A stretch of DNA of 46,801 bases, taken from positions 1-46,801 of the forward strand of contig NZ_PVNK01000290.1 in NCBI RefSeq assembly GCF_002994615.1. The letters run 5' to 3'. Positions within the stretch are counted from its first letter, which is position 1. Every line of letters begins with the position of its first letter. Below, piece after piece: positions 28,321-36,818 of this stretch. A program made the translations under genes and the position numbers. This DNA is from Enhygromyxa salina. GTDB lineage: Bacteria > Myxococcota_A > Polyangia > Nannocystales > Nannocystaceae. Under the pieces are notes generated by a model that worked only from the letters and a program-made list of their open reading frames with translations, was not told where the DNA came from and did not search any database.

Positions 28321-29625
28321 ATGAGTGTGATTGAGTTCAAGCTCCCCGAGATCGGCGAAGGTGTCATTGAAGGTGAGATCGTCCAGTGGCTGATCGCCCC
28401 TGGTCGTTCCTTCGCCGCCAATGATGCGCTCGTCGAGGTCATGACCGACAAGGCCACGATCGAGATCCCCGCCCCCTTTGACGGCAGCATGCAGGAGCAT
28501 CGCGCGGCCGAAGGTGACGTGTGCGCCGTCGGATCGGTCATCGCAATCCTCGGTGAGGGCGGCGCTGCGGCCCCGAGCCCGGGGCCAGCGGCGTCCCAGC
28601 CCAGCGCCCAGCCCGGACCCGCGGTCGCGGCCAGCCCGGCCCCGGGCCGGACGGACGCGGCGATCCTCGCGACCCCGGCCGCCCGGGCGCTCGCGCGCGA
28701 GCACGACATCGACCTCGCCCGGCTGCCCGTCGACGAGCGCGGGCGCATCACCAAGCGCGATGTCGTCGAGGCCCGCGAGCACGGCATCCCGACGCCAGCC
28801 CCGAGCCCTGCGGTCGCCGCGGCGGCTCCGCCCGCGCCCGCGCCCGCGCCCGCGCCCGTCAAGACTTCTGCGCCTGCGCCCGCGCCCGCGCCCGCCCGGC
28901 GGGCCCCGGCCGTCGATGGCGAGGACGAGATCATCCCCTTTCGCGGGATGCGGCGGCGGATCGCCGAGGGCCTGGTCCGCTCGTACACGACCGCGGTCCA
29001 CTACACCTACGTCGAGCAGATCGACGTCACCCGGCTCGTCGAGCTGCGGACCCAAGCCAAGGTCGCGGCCAAGGAGCAGGGCGTCTCGCTCAGCTATCTG
29101 CCCTTCATCATCAAGGCCGTCTGCCACGCGCTCAAGCGCTACCCGATCGTCAACGCCGAGCTCGACGAGCAAAACGCCCGGATCGTGGTCAAGAAGCGCT
29201 ACAACGTCGGCGTGGCCGCGGCCACGCCCCAGGGCCTGATGGTCCCGGTCATCCACGACGCCGACCGCCTCAGCCTCCTCGACATCGCCCGCGAGGTGAA
29301 GCGCCTCGGCGAGGGCGCCAAAAACGGCAAGCTGAGCCGTGACGAGCTGACCGGCTCGACCTTCTCGATCACCAGCCTCGGGACGATCGGCGGGGTCCTC
29401 GCCACGCCGATCCTCAACTACCCCGAGGTCGGCATCCTCGGTGTCCACGCGATCCGCAAGGTCCCGGTCGTCACCGACGACGACCAGATCGCAATCGGCC
29501 ACATCATGAACCTGTCGGTGTCATTCGACCACCGCATCGTCGATGGCTTCGAGGGCGCCAGCTTCCTCCAGGAGGTCCGGCGCTACCTCGAAGATCCGAC
29601 CTTGCTGCTGCTCGCCGGGATCTGA
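28321..29625 (+). CDS. Dihydrolipoamide acyltransferase (E2) of a 2-oxoacid dehydrogenase complex
   Basis: This 434-residue E2 transfers acyl groups from lipoyl-lysine to CoA and forms the complex core. It has one lipoyl domain (1-80, modified Lys 44 in MTDKATIE), an Ala-Pro linker, and a peripheral subunit-binding domain (ATPAARALAREHDIDLARL, then GRITKRDVVEA). A second long AP-rich linker and a catalytic domain (from about residue 195, FRGMRRRIAEGLVRSY) complete it. The catalytic motif is intact: H404-RIV-D408-G in SFDHRIVDG. The linkers are typical. The subclass (pyruvate, branched-chain or other) cannot be told, because the usual specificity markers lie in E1. It sits 25 bases after E1 beta and eight before E3. 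No clear ribosome site precedes the ATG. Confidence 0.95.
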   Translation: MSVIEFKLPEIGEGVIEGEIVQWLIAPGRSFAANDALVEVMTDKATIEIPAPFDGSMQEHRAAEGDVCAVGSVIAILGEGGAAAPSPGPAASQPSAQPGPAVAASPAPGRTDAAILATPAARALAREHDIDLARLPVDERGRITKRDVVEAREHGIPTPAPSPAVAAAAPPAPAPAPAPVKTSAPAPAPAPARRAPAVDGEDEIIPFRGMRRRIAEGLVRSYTTAVHYTYVEQIDVTRLVELRTQAKVAAKEQGVSLSYLPFIIKAVCHALKRYPIVNAELDEQNARIVVKKRYNVGVAAATPQGLMVPVIHDADRLSLLDIAREVKRLGEGAKNGKLSRDELTGSTFSITSLGTIGGVLATPILNYPEVGILGVHAIRKVPVVTDDDQIAIGHIMNLSVSFDHRIVDGFEGASFLQEVRRYLEDPTLLLLAGI

Positions 29626-29633
29626 GATTCAAG

Positions 29634-31067
29634 ATGGCAACAATCAAAAAGAAGGCCCTCATCATCGGCGCCGGCACCGGCGGCTACCCTTGCGCCATTC
29701 GCCTCGGGCAGCTCGGCGTCGACGCCATGCTCGTGGAGAAAGACCAGCCCGGCGGGGTCTGCCTCAACTGGGGCTGCATCCCGAGCAAAGCGCTGATCTC
29801 GGCGACCAAGCTGGCCCACAAGGCGGCCCACGCCGAGCACATGGGCCTGAGCTTCGGCCCGCCCACGGCCGACATGACCAAGATGCAGGTCTGGAAGTCG
29901 GGCATCGTCAAGAAGCTGACCGGCGGCGTCAAGCAATTGGTCAAGGGCTCGGGCACCCAATACGTGACCGCGACCGCCGAGATCCTCGGGCCCGGCCGCG
30001 TCAAGCTGGTCTACCCGGCCGTCGACGGCAAGCCGGCCAAGCCCGACGACATCGTCGAGTGTGAGCACCTCGTGATCGCAACGGGCTCGGTCCCGATCGA
30101 GATCCCCGGCTTCGCGATCGACCAGGTCAAGGTTCGCGACAGCACCGGCGCGCTCGAGCTCGACTTCGTGCCCGAGCACATGGTCTGCATCGGCGGCGGG
30201 ATCATCGGCCTCGAGCTCGGCCAGACCTTCCAGCGCCTCGGGACCAAGCTGACGGTGCTCGAGGGCCTCGACCGCATCCTCGGCGTCTGTGACAAGGATC
30301 TGGCCCAGGTCGTCGCCCGCCAGATCAAAAAGGACGGCGGCGAGATCGTGACCAAGGCCATGGCCCGGGGCCTGAGCGAGCGCGACGGCAAGCAGTGGGT
30401 CCGGGCCGAGGTCGGCGGCGAGACCAAGGAGTACCCCGCCGACGTCGTGCTCGTGGCGGTCGGGCGGCGCCCGGTGACCAAGGGCTTCGGCCTCGACAAG
30501 CTCGGCGTCAAGCTGTCCGAGCGCGGCGGCTTCATCGAGGTCGACGCCCGTCAGCAGACCAACGTCGCGCGGGTCTACGCGGTCGGCGACGTCTGTGGTC
30601 AGCCGATGCTCGCGCACAAGGCATCCCACGAGGGCGAGGTCGTGGCCGAGGTCATCGCGGGCAAGAAGACCGTCAATGACGCGCGGACGATCCCGAATGT
30701 GGTCTTCACCGAGCCCGAGATCGCCTCGGCGGGGCTCGGTGAGCAGGAGGCCAAGCAAGCCGGTCACGCGATCGAGGTCGGCAAGTTTCCCTTCTCGGTT
30801 AGCGGTCGGGCCATGGCGATCGACGAGACCACGGGCTTCGTGAAGGTCGTCATCGCCAAGTCGGACAATCGGGTGCTCGGCGTTCACGTGGTTGGCCCCG
30901 AGGCCAGTGACCTGATCAGCGAGGCGGCGCTGGCGATCGAGATGGGCGCCTTCGCGGAGGACATTGCGCTGACGGTTCACCCTCACCCGACCCTGGGCGA
31001 AGCGGTGATGGAGGCGGCCAAGCACGCGCTCGGCGAGGCCATCCACATCGGAAACCGCCGACGCTGA
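29634..31067 (+). CDS. lpdA: Dihydrolipoyl dehydrogenase (E3)
   Basis: This 477-residue FAD flavoprotein reoxidises dihydrolipoamide with NAD+. It shows the FAD-binding GAGTGG (12-17), the redox disulfide CLNWGCIPSK (C43, C48), the NAD-binding GGGIIGLELG, the second FAD motif VYAVGDV and the interface acid-base pair HPHPTLGE (H451, E456). It follows the E2 gene by eight bases, ends the operon, and is followed by a strong terminator. It may also serve other 2-oxoacid complexes or the glycine system, since E3 is commonly shared. Confidence 0.97.
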   Translation: MATIKKKALIIGAGTGGYPCAIRLGQLGVDAMLVEKDQPGGVCLNWGCIPSKALISATKLAHKAAHAEHMGLSFGPPTADMTKMQVWKSGIVKKLTGGVKQLVKGSGTQYVTATAEILGPGRVKLVYPAVDGKPAKPDDIVECEHLVIATGSVPIEIPGFAIDQVKVRDSTGALELDFVPEHMVCIGGGIIGLELGQTFQRLGTKLTVLEGLDRILGVCDKDLAQVVARQIKKDGGEIVTKAMARGLSERDGKQWVRAEVGGETKEYPADVVLVAVGRRPVTKGFGLDKLGVKLSERGGFIEVDARQQTNVARVYAVGDVCGQPMLAHKASHEGEVVAEVIAGKKTVNDARTIPNVVFTEPEIASAGLGEQEAKQAGHAIEVGKFPFSVSGRAMAIDETTGFVKVVIAKSDNRVLGVHVVGPEASDLISEAALAIEMGAFAEDIALTVHPHPTLGEAVMEAAKHALGEAIHIGNRRR

Positions 31068-31101
31068 CCGGGTCTCGCTGAAGATCCGGCCGAATGTCGC
31101 G

Positions 31102-31133
31102 CGCGGCGCCGCTCTCGCGGGCCGCGTTTTTTT
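31102..31133 (+). terminator. Intrinsic terminator of the E1-E2-E3 operon
   Basis: Stem CGCGGC (31102-31107)/GCCGCG (31121-31126) is extended inward by CCGC/GCGG around a TCTC loop with one bulged G. It is followed directly by seven T residues (31127-31133), 35 bases after the lpdA stop. Confidence 0.9.
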
Positions 31134-31167
31134 GTGCTCGATCTTCGGCGACGCACCACTGTTTGAT

Positions 31168-31184
31168 TGTTCAGTATTTGAACA
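31168..31184. promoter_or_regulatory. Palindrome TGTTCA-n5-TGAACA
   Basis: Perfect 6-bp arms around GTATT lie in an AT-richer stretch (31140-31210) of the 31068-31504 intergenic region, just past the lpdA terminator. It has the shape of a dimeric regulator site. No protein can be assigned. Confidence 0.4.
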
Positions 31185-31372
31185 TCGAAGATCTAAGAAC
31201 ATTCCAATGACCCTACCTCGGTGTTCCATGTCGCGGCCCGAGGCGGCGTGGATCCAGCTAAGACCAAAATCGGTGTAAGCGGCCGAATTCGTGATCACAC
31301 GCGGCAATTCTACGACCTTACAATAGCCCGATCGCAACGTCTCATAGGGGGTCCTTCCCAATCACAAACTCG

Positions 31373-31391
31373 CCGGTCACCCTATGACCGG
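31373..31391. promoter_or_regulatory. Palindrome CCGGTCA-n5-TGACCGG
   Basis: Perfect 7-bp arms around CCCTA lie about 114 bases upstream of the AT-hook protein start (31505), in the otherwise gene-free 437-bp gap 31068-31504. The place suits an operator for that gene. I see no other coding potential or unambiguous -35/-10 pair in the gap. Confidence 0.45.
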
Positions 31392-31504
31392 GAATGACAG
31401 CCCGGGCGGCCCAATCGGCCCTTAGGATCGACCGCACACCTTCTATGCAAAAAAAGCGTCTTGAAGCCCTGTCTTTTCGAGATCATTCGTGCATAAATGC
31501 CGTC

Positions 31505-31990
31505 ATGGCCAATCTCTCCAGCGCCTTTCAGGATGCTCTCGCTGACCAGGCCAAAGCCGCTCTGGTCGACATCGTTGCAAAGAACCCCCGGACTTCGGTC
31601 AAGGATCTGAAACAACTCGTCAGTGACAACCCCTCACTTGGTGGGATCACGCTGGCTGAGCTGCTTGGAACCAGCGGCGGTCGTGGCCGCGGTCGTCCCA
31701 AGGGCTCCTCTTCCTCGGCCGCGGCGCCGCGCAAGGCGGCCAAGGGCCCCGCTCGCAAGGGCAGCGCGCACAAGCGCAACGTTCGCACGGAGCCCGGCCG
31801 CGAGGCGTTTGACAAAGAGGTTATCGAGGCGCTTTCTGCGCTCGGTGGTGAGACCGTCGCCGCGACCCAGTTGCGCGAATCCCTCAACGCGGATCCGACT
31901 CAGCTTCGCACTTCGCTCAATCGTCTGATCGAGCGCGGGCTCGTGACCTTCACTGGCAAGGCTCGCGGCACCCGCTACTCGATGGCCTGA
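31505..31990 (+). CDS. AT-hook / winged-helix DNA-binding protein
   Basis: This 161-residue basic protein has a helical N-terminus (ALADQAKAALVDIVAKNPRT, SVKDLKQLVSDN). An AT-hook-like core GRGRGRPKG (about residues 59-67) is followed by a Ser/Ala/Lys-rich histone H1-like stretch. A C-terminal winged-helix-like domain reads ALGGETVAATQLRESLNADP, then QLRTSLNRLIERGLVTFTGK. It is a likely nucleoid-associated protein or transcription factor. The ATG at 31505 gives the family-like MANLSSAF start; an in-frame ATG at 31445 is an alternative. It stands alone after a long, relatively AT-rich leader with palindromes, so autoregulation is plausible. Confidence 0.82.
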   Translation: MANLSSAFQDALADQAKAALVDIVAKNPRTSVKDLKQLVSDNPSLGGITLAELLGTSGGRGRGRPKGSSSSAAAPRKAAKGPARKGSAHKRNVRTEPGREAFDKEVIEALSALGGETVAATQLRESLNADPTQLRTSLNRLIERGLVTFTGKARGTRYSMA

Positions 31991-32015
31991 GCCTCACCAA
32001 TCATCACGTCAGACC

Positions 32016-32738
32016 TCAGGAGGCTCCGCCTTCTGGGGTTTTGGCGATCTCTGGGTCGTAGACCCATGGACTGCGCGGTCCGACTTCGTGCGCTCGCAGG
32101 ACGCGCAGAGTCGACAAGAAGCGCTCCCGCGGCCACTCGACGGCGCCAAAACGCTCGAGGTGCTCGGTATAGACCTGGCAGTCGATCAACTCGAAGCCCC
32201 ATCGCTCGAGCTGGCGGACGAGGTGTACGAAAGCGATCTTGGACGCGTCTGGAGCCAGCGCGAACATTGATTCGCCACAAAACACGGCTCCGACCGCGAC
32301 GCCATAGAGACCACCGACGAGGCGCTCGCCCTGCCAGGCCTCGACACAGTGTGCGTGACCCCGGGCGAAGAGCTGTTCATAGGCCGCGATCATGTCCTGG
32401 GTAATCCAGGTCCCGTCCTGGTCGGCCCGGGGGACCTCGGCGCAGCGGCGTATGACCTGATCGAAGCTCGTGTCGAAGCTCAGCCGATAGGGCTGACGAC
32501 GAATGCTCTTACGCAAGCTGCGATTGACCCGGAGCCGGCGGGGCTCGAGCACGAAGCGCGGGTCCGGCGAGTGCCACAGGATCGGGAGGCCCTCGCCATA
32601 CCAGGGGAAGATGCCGCGGCGGTAGGCGTCGAGCAGTCGCTCGGGTCGGAGGTCGCCGCCGACGGCCACGAGCCCGCGCGCGTCGGCGTCTTCGGGATCG
32701 GGCAGGGCTTGGTCACCACGGATCAGACGAATCGGCAC
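32016..32738 (-). CDS. aat: Leucyl/phenylalanyl-tRNA-protein transferase
   Basis: This 240-residue GNAT-fold enzyme adds Leu or Phe from aminoacyl-tRNA to the N-terminus of proteins with Arg/Lys ends, marking them for ClpS/ClpAP (N-degron pathway). Family blocks are LPDPEDADARGLVAVGGDL, LLDAYRRGIFPWY, LWHSPDPRFVL, GTWITQDMIAAY, ESMFALAPDASKIAFVHL and LIDCQVYTEHLERFGA. The start is GTG (VPIRLIRGDQALPDP), five bases after the stop of the HTTM gene, so aat ends a four-gene operon. The open frame upstream to 33299 is antisense-like and not real. Confidence 0.96.
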   Translation of the reverse strand: MPIRLIRGDQALPDPEDADARGLVAVGGDLRPERLLDAYRRGIFPWYGEGLPILWHSPDPRFVLEPRRLRVNRSLRKSIRRQPYRLSFDTSFDQVIRRCAEVPRADQDGTWITQDMIAAYEQLFARGHAHCVEAWQGERLVGGLYGVAVGAVFCGESMFALAPDASKIAFVHLVRQLERWGFELIDCQVYTEHLERFGAVEWPRERFLSTLRVLRAHEVGPRSPWVYDPEIAKTPEGGAS

Positions 32739-32743
32739 GGTCT

Positions 32744-33730
32744 TTAGCCTGGCGAGATGGGGGTCGGAGCGGGGGTGGGGAGCAAGGCGAGCAGCCTGGA
32801 CTTGGGCCAGCGAGCGCGGGCGCGGGCGGCGAGCGAGAGGGCGGGGACCTCGACGGCGAACAGCGGCGCGAACGCGAGGCCCGATACGGGATAGGCGAAC
32901 ACGATCGCCATGATCGCCGCGACGCCAATATGAAAGCACCACATCCCGATCGTCCATGCCCAGGCCAGGCGCCGACCCAAGAGCGCGATCGGGGCGCCGA
33001 GCTCGAGGACCATGCTCATCCACGCCAGCGGCACGAACACGGCCGGATAGGCGCACAGCGCCGCCCCGAGCGGCGAGTGGGTCGCCCCGAGCTCGACCTT
33101 GCGCAGGTTGTCCCAGGCCACGTGGTTGAGCAGCGCGCCGCCGTCGAGCCACGCGCCGCCCGCGTTGCGGAGCTTGGCGACCCCGGCGAGCACGTAGGCG
33201 ATCGTGGTGATCGTCGCCATCAGCTTGGGCCCCCAGCCGTAGCGAGGATCGAGGGCGCTCGTCGCTGGGGCGCCGCCGCGGCGGGCGTCGAGCGACCACG
33301 CGTCACTGGCCGGGAGCAGCGCCAGGATCAGCGTGTGCATGACCAGGAGGTTGTCGGTGTGGAACACCATGCCCCACGAATTGCGGTAGCTGGCCACCCA
33401 CAGCAGCGCGAGGGCATGGACCGGGGCGACGAGGCGGAAGCGCCAGCCGAGCAAGGCCGCGACCCCGGACACGACCGCGAGCAGCCACAGCGCGACCCCG
33501 ACGCCCACGCCGAGGGGCGCGTCGAGCAAGCTGACGACCCCGACCGGCGCGAAGCGGTCGGGCTCGAAGCGCAGCGCGCCGAGCAGCATGGGCGAGAAGC
33601 CGATCAGCCAGATGAGCCCGTAGCCAAGGATCAGCACGCGCAGGACCGCCAGGCGCAGGGCCGGCGCCGGCTCGAACCACCAGCGGTCGAGGCGGCCCCA
33701 GATCGAAGGTGAGGGCCCGGCCTCGGTCAT
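32744..33730 (-). CDS. HTTM-domain (vitamin K-dependent carboxylase-like) membrane protein
   Basis: This 328-residue polytopic inner-membrane protein has about eight hydrophobic segments. It follows the HTTM pattern found in bacterial homologs of vitamin K-dependent gamma-carboxylase and related proteins: LRLAVLRVLILGYGLIWLIG, YRNSWGMVFHTDNLLVMHTL, LLPASDAWSLDARRG, YVLAGVAKLRNAGGAWLDG and VFVPLAWMSMVLELGAPIAL. Residues for carboxylase activity cannot be confirmed. The ATG overlaps the stop of the preceding gene (ATGA, 33727-33730), and aat starts five bases downstream. Confidence 0.85.
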   Translation of the reverse strand: MTEAGPSPSIWGRLDRWWFEPAPALRLAVLRVLILGYGLIWLIGFSPMLLGALRFEPDRFAPVGVVSLLDAPLGVGVGVALWLLAVVSGVAALLGWRFRLVAPVHALALLWVASYRNSWGMVFHTDNLLVMHTLILALLPASDAWSLDARRGGAPATSALDPRYGWGPKLMATITTIAYVLAGVAKLRNAGGAWLDGGALLNHVAWDNLRKVELGATHSPLGAALCAYPAVFVPLAWMSMVLELGAPIALLGRRLAWAWTIGMWCFHIGVAAIMAIVFAYPVSGLAFAPLFAVEVPALSLAARARARWPKSRLLALLPTPAPTPISPG

Positions 33731-34203
33731 GAGCGGTCCTTTGCGACTGGGACCCGGCAGCGCGCCTTTCGTCGGACCGCGAGGGGCGTCGCGCCGTCGG
33801 GATCGACCTCGGGGTCCAAGAAATAAGTGCGCGGATCGAAGCGCCGCCGCTGAACCTCCAATCGCACGATGTGGCCGAGCTCGCCGTCGGCCGCGACGCG
33901 CTCGGCCACCCGCGCGCACAGCAGCTTCGCGCGCCGGGCCCGAACCGCGCGCCGGATCGTCTGGGCCGCCTGCATGACCTCGATGTTGGCGACCAGGTTG
34001 GGGCGAATCTCGTGCTCCTCCCCCTCGGCGTCAAAGCCGACGATCACGTCCAACCATGGCTTGTCGCGCACGGTCGAGAACATCGGATAGTTCGACAGCG
34101 GGAAGGAGTCGCGGGGGGGCTCGCGCAGCGCCGGCCAGACCGCCGCGGCGACGAACAGCGCGCTCACGAGCAGCGCGGGCGCCCTTCGCAGCGGCGCGCT
34201 CAT
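33727..34203 (-). CDS. Small membrane-anchored protein with SNYPMFS motif
   Basis: This 158-residue protein has one N-terminal membrane helix (ALLVSALFVAAAVWPAL), then FPLSNYPMFSTVRDKPWLD and a mixed, basic C-terminus (RTIRR-like helix region ending KDRS). The FPxSxYPMFS motif occurs, in my memory, in small proteins encoded beside HTTM membrane proteins, so it is probably the partner of the next gene. Starts (34203, ATGA with the upstream gene) and stop (33727, ATGA with the HTTM gene) both overlap neighbours, giving strong translational coupling. Function unknown. Confidence 0.8.
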   Translation of the reverse strand: MSAPLRRAPALLVSALFVAAAVWPALREPPRDSFPLSNYPMFSTVRDKPWLDVIVGFDAEGEEHEIRPNLVANIEVMQAAQTIRRAVRARRAKLLCARVAERVAADGELGHIVRLEVQRRRFDPRTYFLDPEVDPDGATPLAVRRKARCRVPVAKDRS

Positions 34204-36749
34204 GGATCGCCCGGCGCCTTGTCCGGCAGCTCGTCGTAGATCCACGACCCGCCGTGGCCGAGCGCGGCCCAGCTGTGCTGGGTGTAGTCGATGCGGATCT
34301 CCGGCGCGCTCATCGACTCGGAGAAGCCGCCGAGGACCGTGCGATGGGGCGCGCAGGCGAAGCAGTTGTCCTCGCTCCATTGCTGGCGGAGCAGGAATTC
34401 GATGACCGCGCGCATCTGGGCGCGCTCGGCCTCGAGGTCCTCGCCGCGCGCGTGCTTGATCGCCATCGCCGCGGCGAGGCCCTCGCCGAACCCGGCGGCC
34501 GGGGTGTTGACCGGGGTCAAGATGTTGCCCATCGAGTAGCCGCCGATGAACTCATTGGCCACGGCGCTGCGCTCGTCGAGCACGAGCCGGGCTTTGTAGC
34601 TCATGTAGTCGACGCAGTATTGCTCGTAGGCCTCGTTGCGGTGATGCCCGAGCGAGGCCCGGGCCGCGAGGCAGTGCCAGTTCTCCTCGAGCCAAAAGAA
34701 GTCGCGGACGAAGGTGTCCCAGTAGGGCCCGGTGTAGAAGGCCATCGCGCGCTCGACGGCCTCGTGGATCAAGTCGGCGCTGGGCAGCTCGGCGGCGGCC
34801 GCGGCCTCGGGATCGTCGAGCGCGAGCTTCTCGGCCAGGGACAGCGCGAAGATCGCCTGGCCGCCCGCGTACATCGGCTCGGGCCCGTCGATCGGCGCGC
34901 CGCCGACGAGGTCGAACTGCGGGTAAAAGCTCCCGTCGTCGCGCTGCATGGCCAGCAAGAAGCGGGTCAGCCCGGCGAGGAGCTCGTCGTGGCGCTCACC
35001 GACGTGCTCGCGGCACGCAGCGAAGGCGATCGCCGGGAGCGCGGTCGAGCCGAGCTCGGCCGTCTCGCCGCGGCTGCGCCTGACCAGCGCGACGACGTCG
35101 CCGGAGGTCTTGGCGTGCTTGGCCATGAACCCGAGCGAGCGCGAGGCCACGCGCCGGGTCCGCTTGGGCTCGCCGCCGAGCTCGCACATGACCAGGGTCG
35201 TCCCGGCCTGACGCGGGAGGTTCCAGCTCTTGGTCTGCTGGGCGCCGGTGAAGGGGTCGAGGGTGTAGCGGAACCGACCGTTGCGGAGCTGGGCCTTGGC
35301 GATGTGGGCGTCGGCCAGCTCGCGGGCGTGGTCGAGGCGCTCCTTGCTGACCCGGACCTCGCGGGTGTGCATTCGGACCAGCGGCAGGAACACCCCGTCG
35401 TCGGTGACGAAGTAGCTCAGCGTCTCGATCCGCGTGAGGCCGTCGAGCAGCAGCCACGACGCGGCGTCGGCCGGTCGCGGGGTCGCGCGGCTGTCTTCGC
35501 GCAGCTTGTCGAGCCGCTTGGGGTCGCGCTGCTCGCGATCCCAGGCCAGGACCTCGGCCGGGACCTCGAACCCGAGGGCCGCGCGGAGCTCGACCGCCGA
35601 GATGCCAAAGCGAAAGTCGGGGATCCACGGCAGCGGCTCGTTGACGATGAATTGATCGAGGGCCACGAGCTGCCACGGCATCAGGCAGTGCTCCTCGTCG
35701 CACACGCCGTCGAGGCCCGGGCGCAGGGCCAGCATGTCGAGCAGGGGGGCGCGCGAGCGCAGCGGCGCGAGGCCGCGGATCAGATCGATCTTGACCGGGC
35801 CCTGGACCGACTCGGCTGCGATCTGGCGAGCGATCGCCACGCTGATCTGCTCGGGGGCCGCGCGGACGCAGCGGGACACGGCCTCGACCGGGGCGAGCTT
35901 GGACCGCTGAGCGGGCTCTCGCTCGCCCTCGATCAGGCGCAGGTAGGTGACGACCGCGACCGACTCGCTGGCCCCGGGCTGGGGCACGCAGGCGATCGGC
36001 GCGGCCGTGTACAGCGAGGGCACCCGCAGCTTGGTGTGGCGGTAGCCGCCCTCGACCTTGCGCAGCGGCCCGTCGACTGGGATCGGCGGGAGCACGCCCC
36101 AGTGGTCGATCTCGGCCGCGAGGGCGTCGTGGAGCTGGTTTTCGACCAAACCGTTGACGGCTCTGTCGTCTCGCCCGGCGAGCTCCTCGCTCGTGCCCGG
36201 CAGCGGCACGCGCTCGGCGACCGCGTCGTTGGCCTGGTGGAGGGCCCCGAGGGTCCAGATCGTCAAGAGCAGGGGCGTGGCCCCGAACAAGCCGGCGTTG
36301 AAGCTGCGCCGCCAGGTCGCGGCCAGACCCCAGCACGACAGCGGCAAGGTCAGGAGCGCGACCAGGCCGATCACGGCCAGGAGCGCGGCGCCGAGGCCCT
36401 CACCGAGGCTGCCGTAGAGGCCCGCGAGGTAGCTCGCCGCGCTCGTCAGCTCCCACGCCAGCCACCCGAGCACGATCAACGCGAACACCGAGCTCACCCG
36501 CCAGACCGGGGTCAGCAGCCGCAGCCGGAGCGCGGCCGAGACCGCCGTGAGCCCGTGGCCGAACGCGAGCAGGTAGCAGACGATTGCGAAGCCGGACCAC
36601 TCCGACCACGGCAGCTGCATGCCGGCCCACGCGAAGATCAGCGCGTGGACGCTGGCGACGAGGGCCAGCGACCAGCGGGGCATCGAGCCGCCTGGGCGGG
36701 CGGGGGCGGGCCGCGTGTCCGCTTGGGTCTCGGCTTGGCCGGTCGACAT
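34200..36749 (-). CDS. Membrane protein with large C-terminal alpha/alpha-toroid-like domain
   Basis: This 849-residue protein has about five membrane helices within residues 25-175. A roughly 650-residue, presumably periplasmic domain follows. The second half of that domain is a chain of helical hairpins with LLAMQRDDGSFYPQFD (a Q-x-x-DGSF motif typical of alpha/alpha barrels of prenyltransferase/terpene-cyclase and glycoside-hydrolase-like folds), YAGGQAIFALSLAEKL, FFWLEENWHCLAARA and HSWAALGHGGSW. Family not recognised. It is the first gene of a four-gene, overlapping operon (with the small anchored protein, HTTM protein and aat). The frame stays open upstream to 37580, but the ATG at 36749 gives the membrane segment. 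Role unknown. Confidence 0.8.
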   Translation of the reverse strand: MSTGQAETQADTRPAPARPGGSMPRWSLALVASVHALIFAWAGMQLPWSEWSGFAIVCYLLAFGHGLTAVSAALRLRLLTPVWRVSSVFALIVLGWLAWELTSAASYLAGLYGSLGEGLGAALLAVIGLVALLTLPLSCWGLAATWRRSFNAGLFGATPLLLTIWTLGALHQANDAVAERVPLPGTSEELAGRDDRAVNGLVENQLHDALAAEIDHWGVLPPIPVDGPLRKVEGGYRHTKLRVPSLYTAAPIACVPQPGASESVAVVTYLRLIEGEREPAQRSKLAPVEAVSRCVRAAPEQISVAIARQIAAESVQGPVKIDLIRGLAPLRSRAPLLDMLALRPGLDGVCDEEHCLMPWQLVALDQFIVNEPLPWIPDFRFGISAVELRAALGFEVPAEVLAWDREQRDPKRLDKLREDSRATPRPADAASWLLLDGLTRIETLSYFVTDDGVFLPLVRMHTREVRVSKERLDHARELADAHIAKAQLRNGRFRYTLDPFTGAQQTKSWNLPRQAGTTLVMCELGGEPKRTRRVASRSLGFMAKHAKTSGDVVALVRRSRGETAELGSTALPAIAFAACREHVGERHDELLAGLTRFLLAMQRDDGSFYPQFDLVGGAPIDGPEPMYAGGQAIFALSLAEKLALDDPEAAAAAELPSADLIHEAVERAMAFYTGPYWDTFVRDFFWLEENWHCLAARASLGHHRNEAYEQYCVDYMSYKARLVLDERSAVANEFIGGYSMGNILTPVNTPAAGFGEGLAAAMAIKHARGEDLEAERAQMRAVIEFLLRQQWSEDNCFACAPHRTVLGGFSESMSAPEIRIDYTQHSWAALGHGGSWIYDELPDKAPGDP

Positions 36750-36818
36750 CGCGCGGGAGGATACCGCACCCGCTCGGATCCACTGGAGAGCTGCGGCCGG
36801 TCCTGCTAGCGTCACCGG

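Noticed and set aside
34056..36809. 917-codon plus-strand open frame opposite the toroid membrane protein
   Set aside because: It is Arg/Gly/Ala-rich with no domain signature, lies fully antisense to a gene with membrane helices and coupled neighbours, and is a by-product of high GC third positions.
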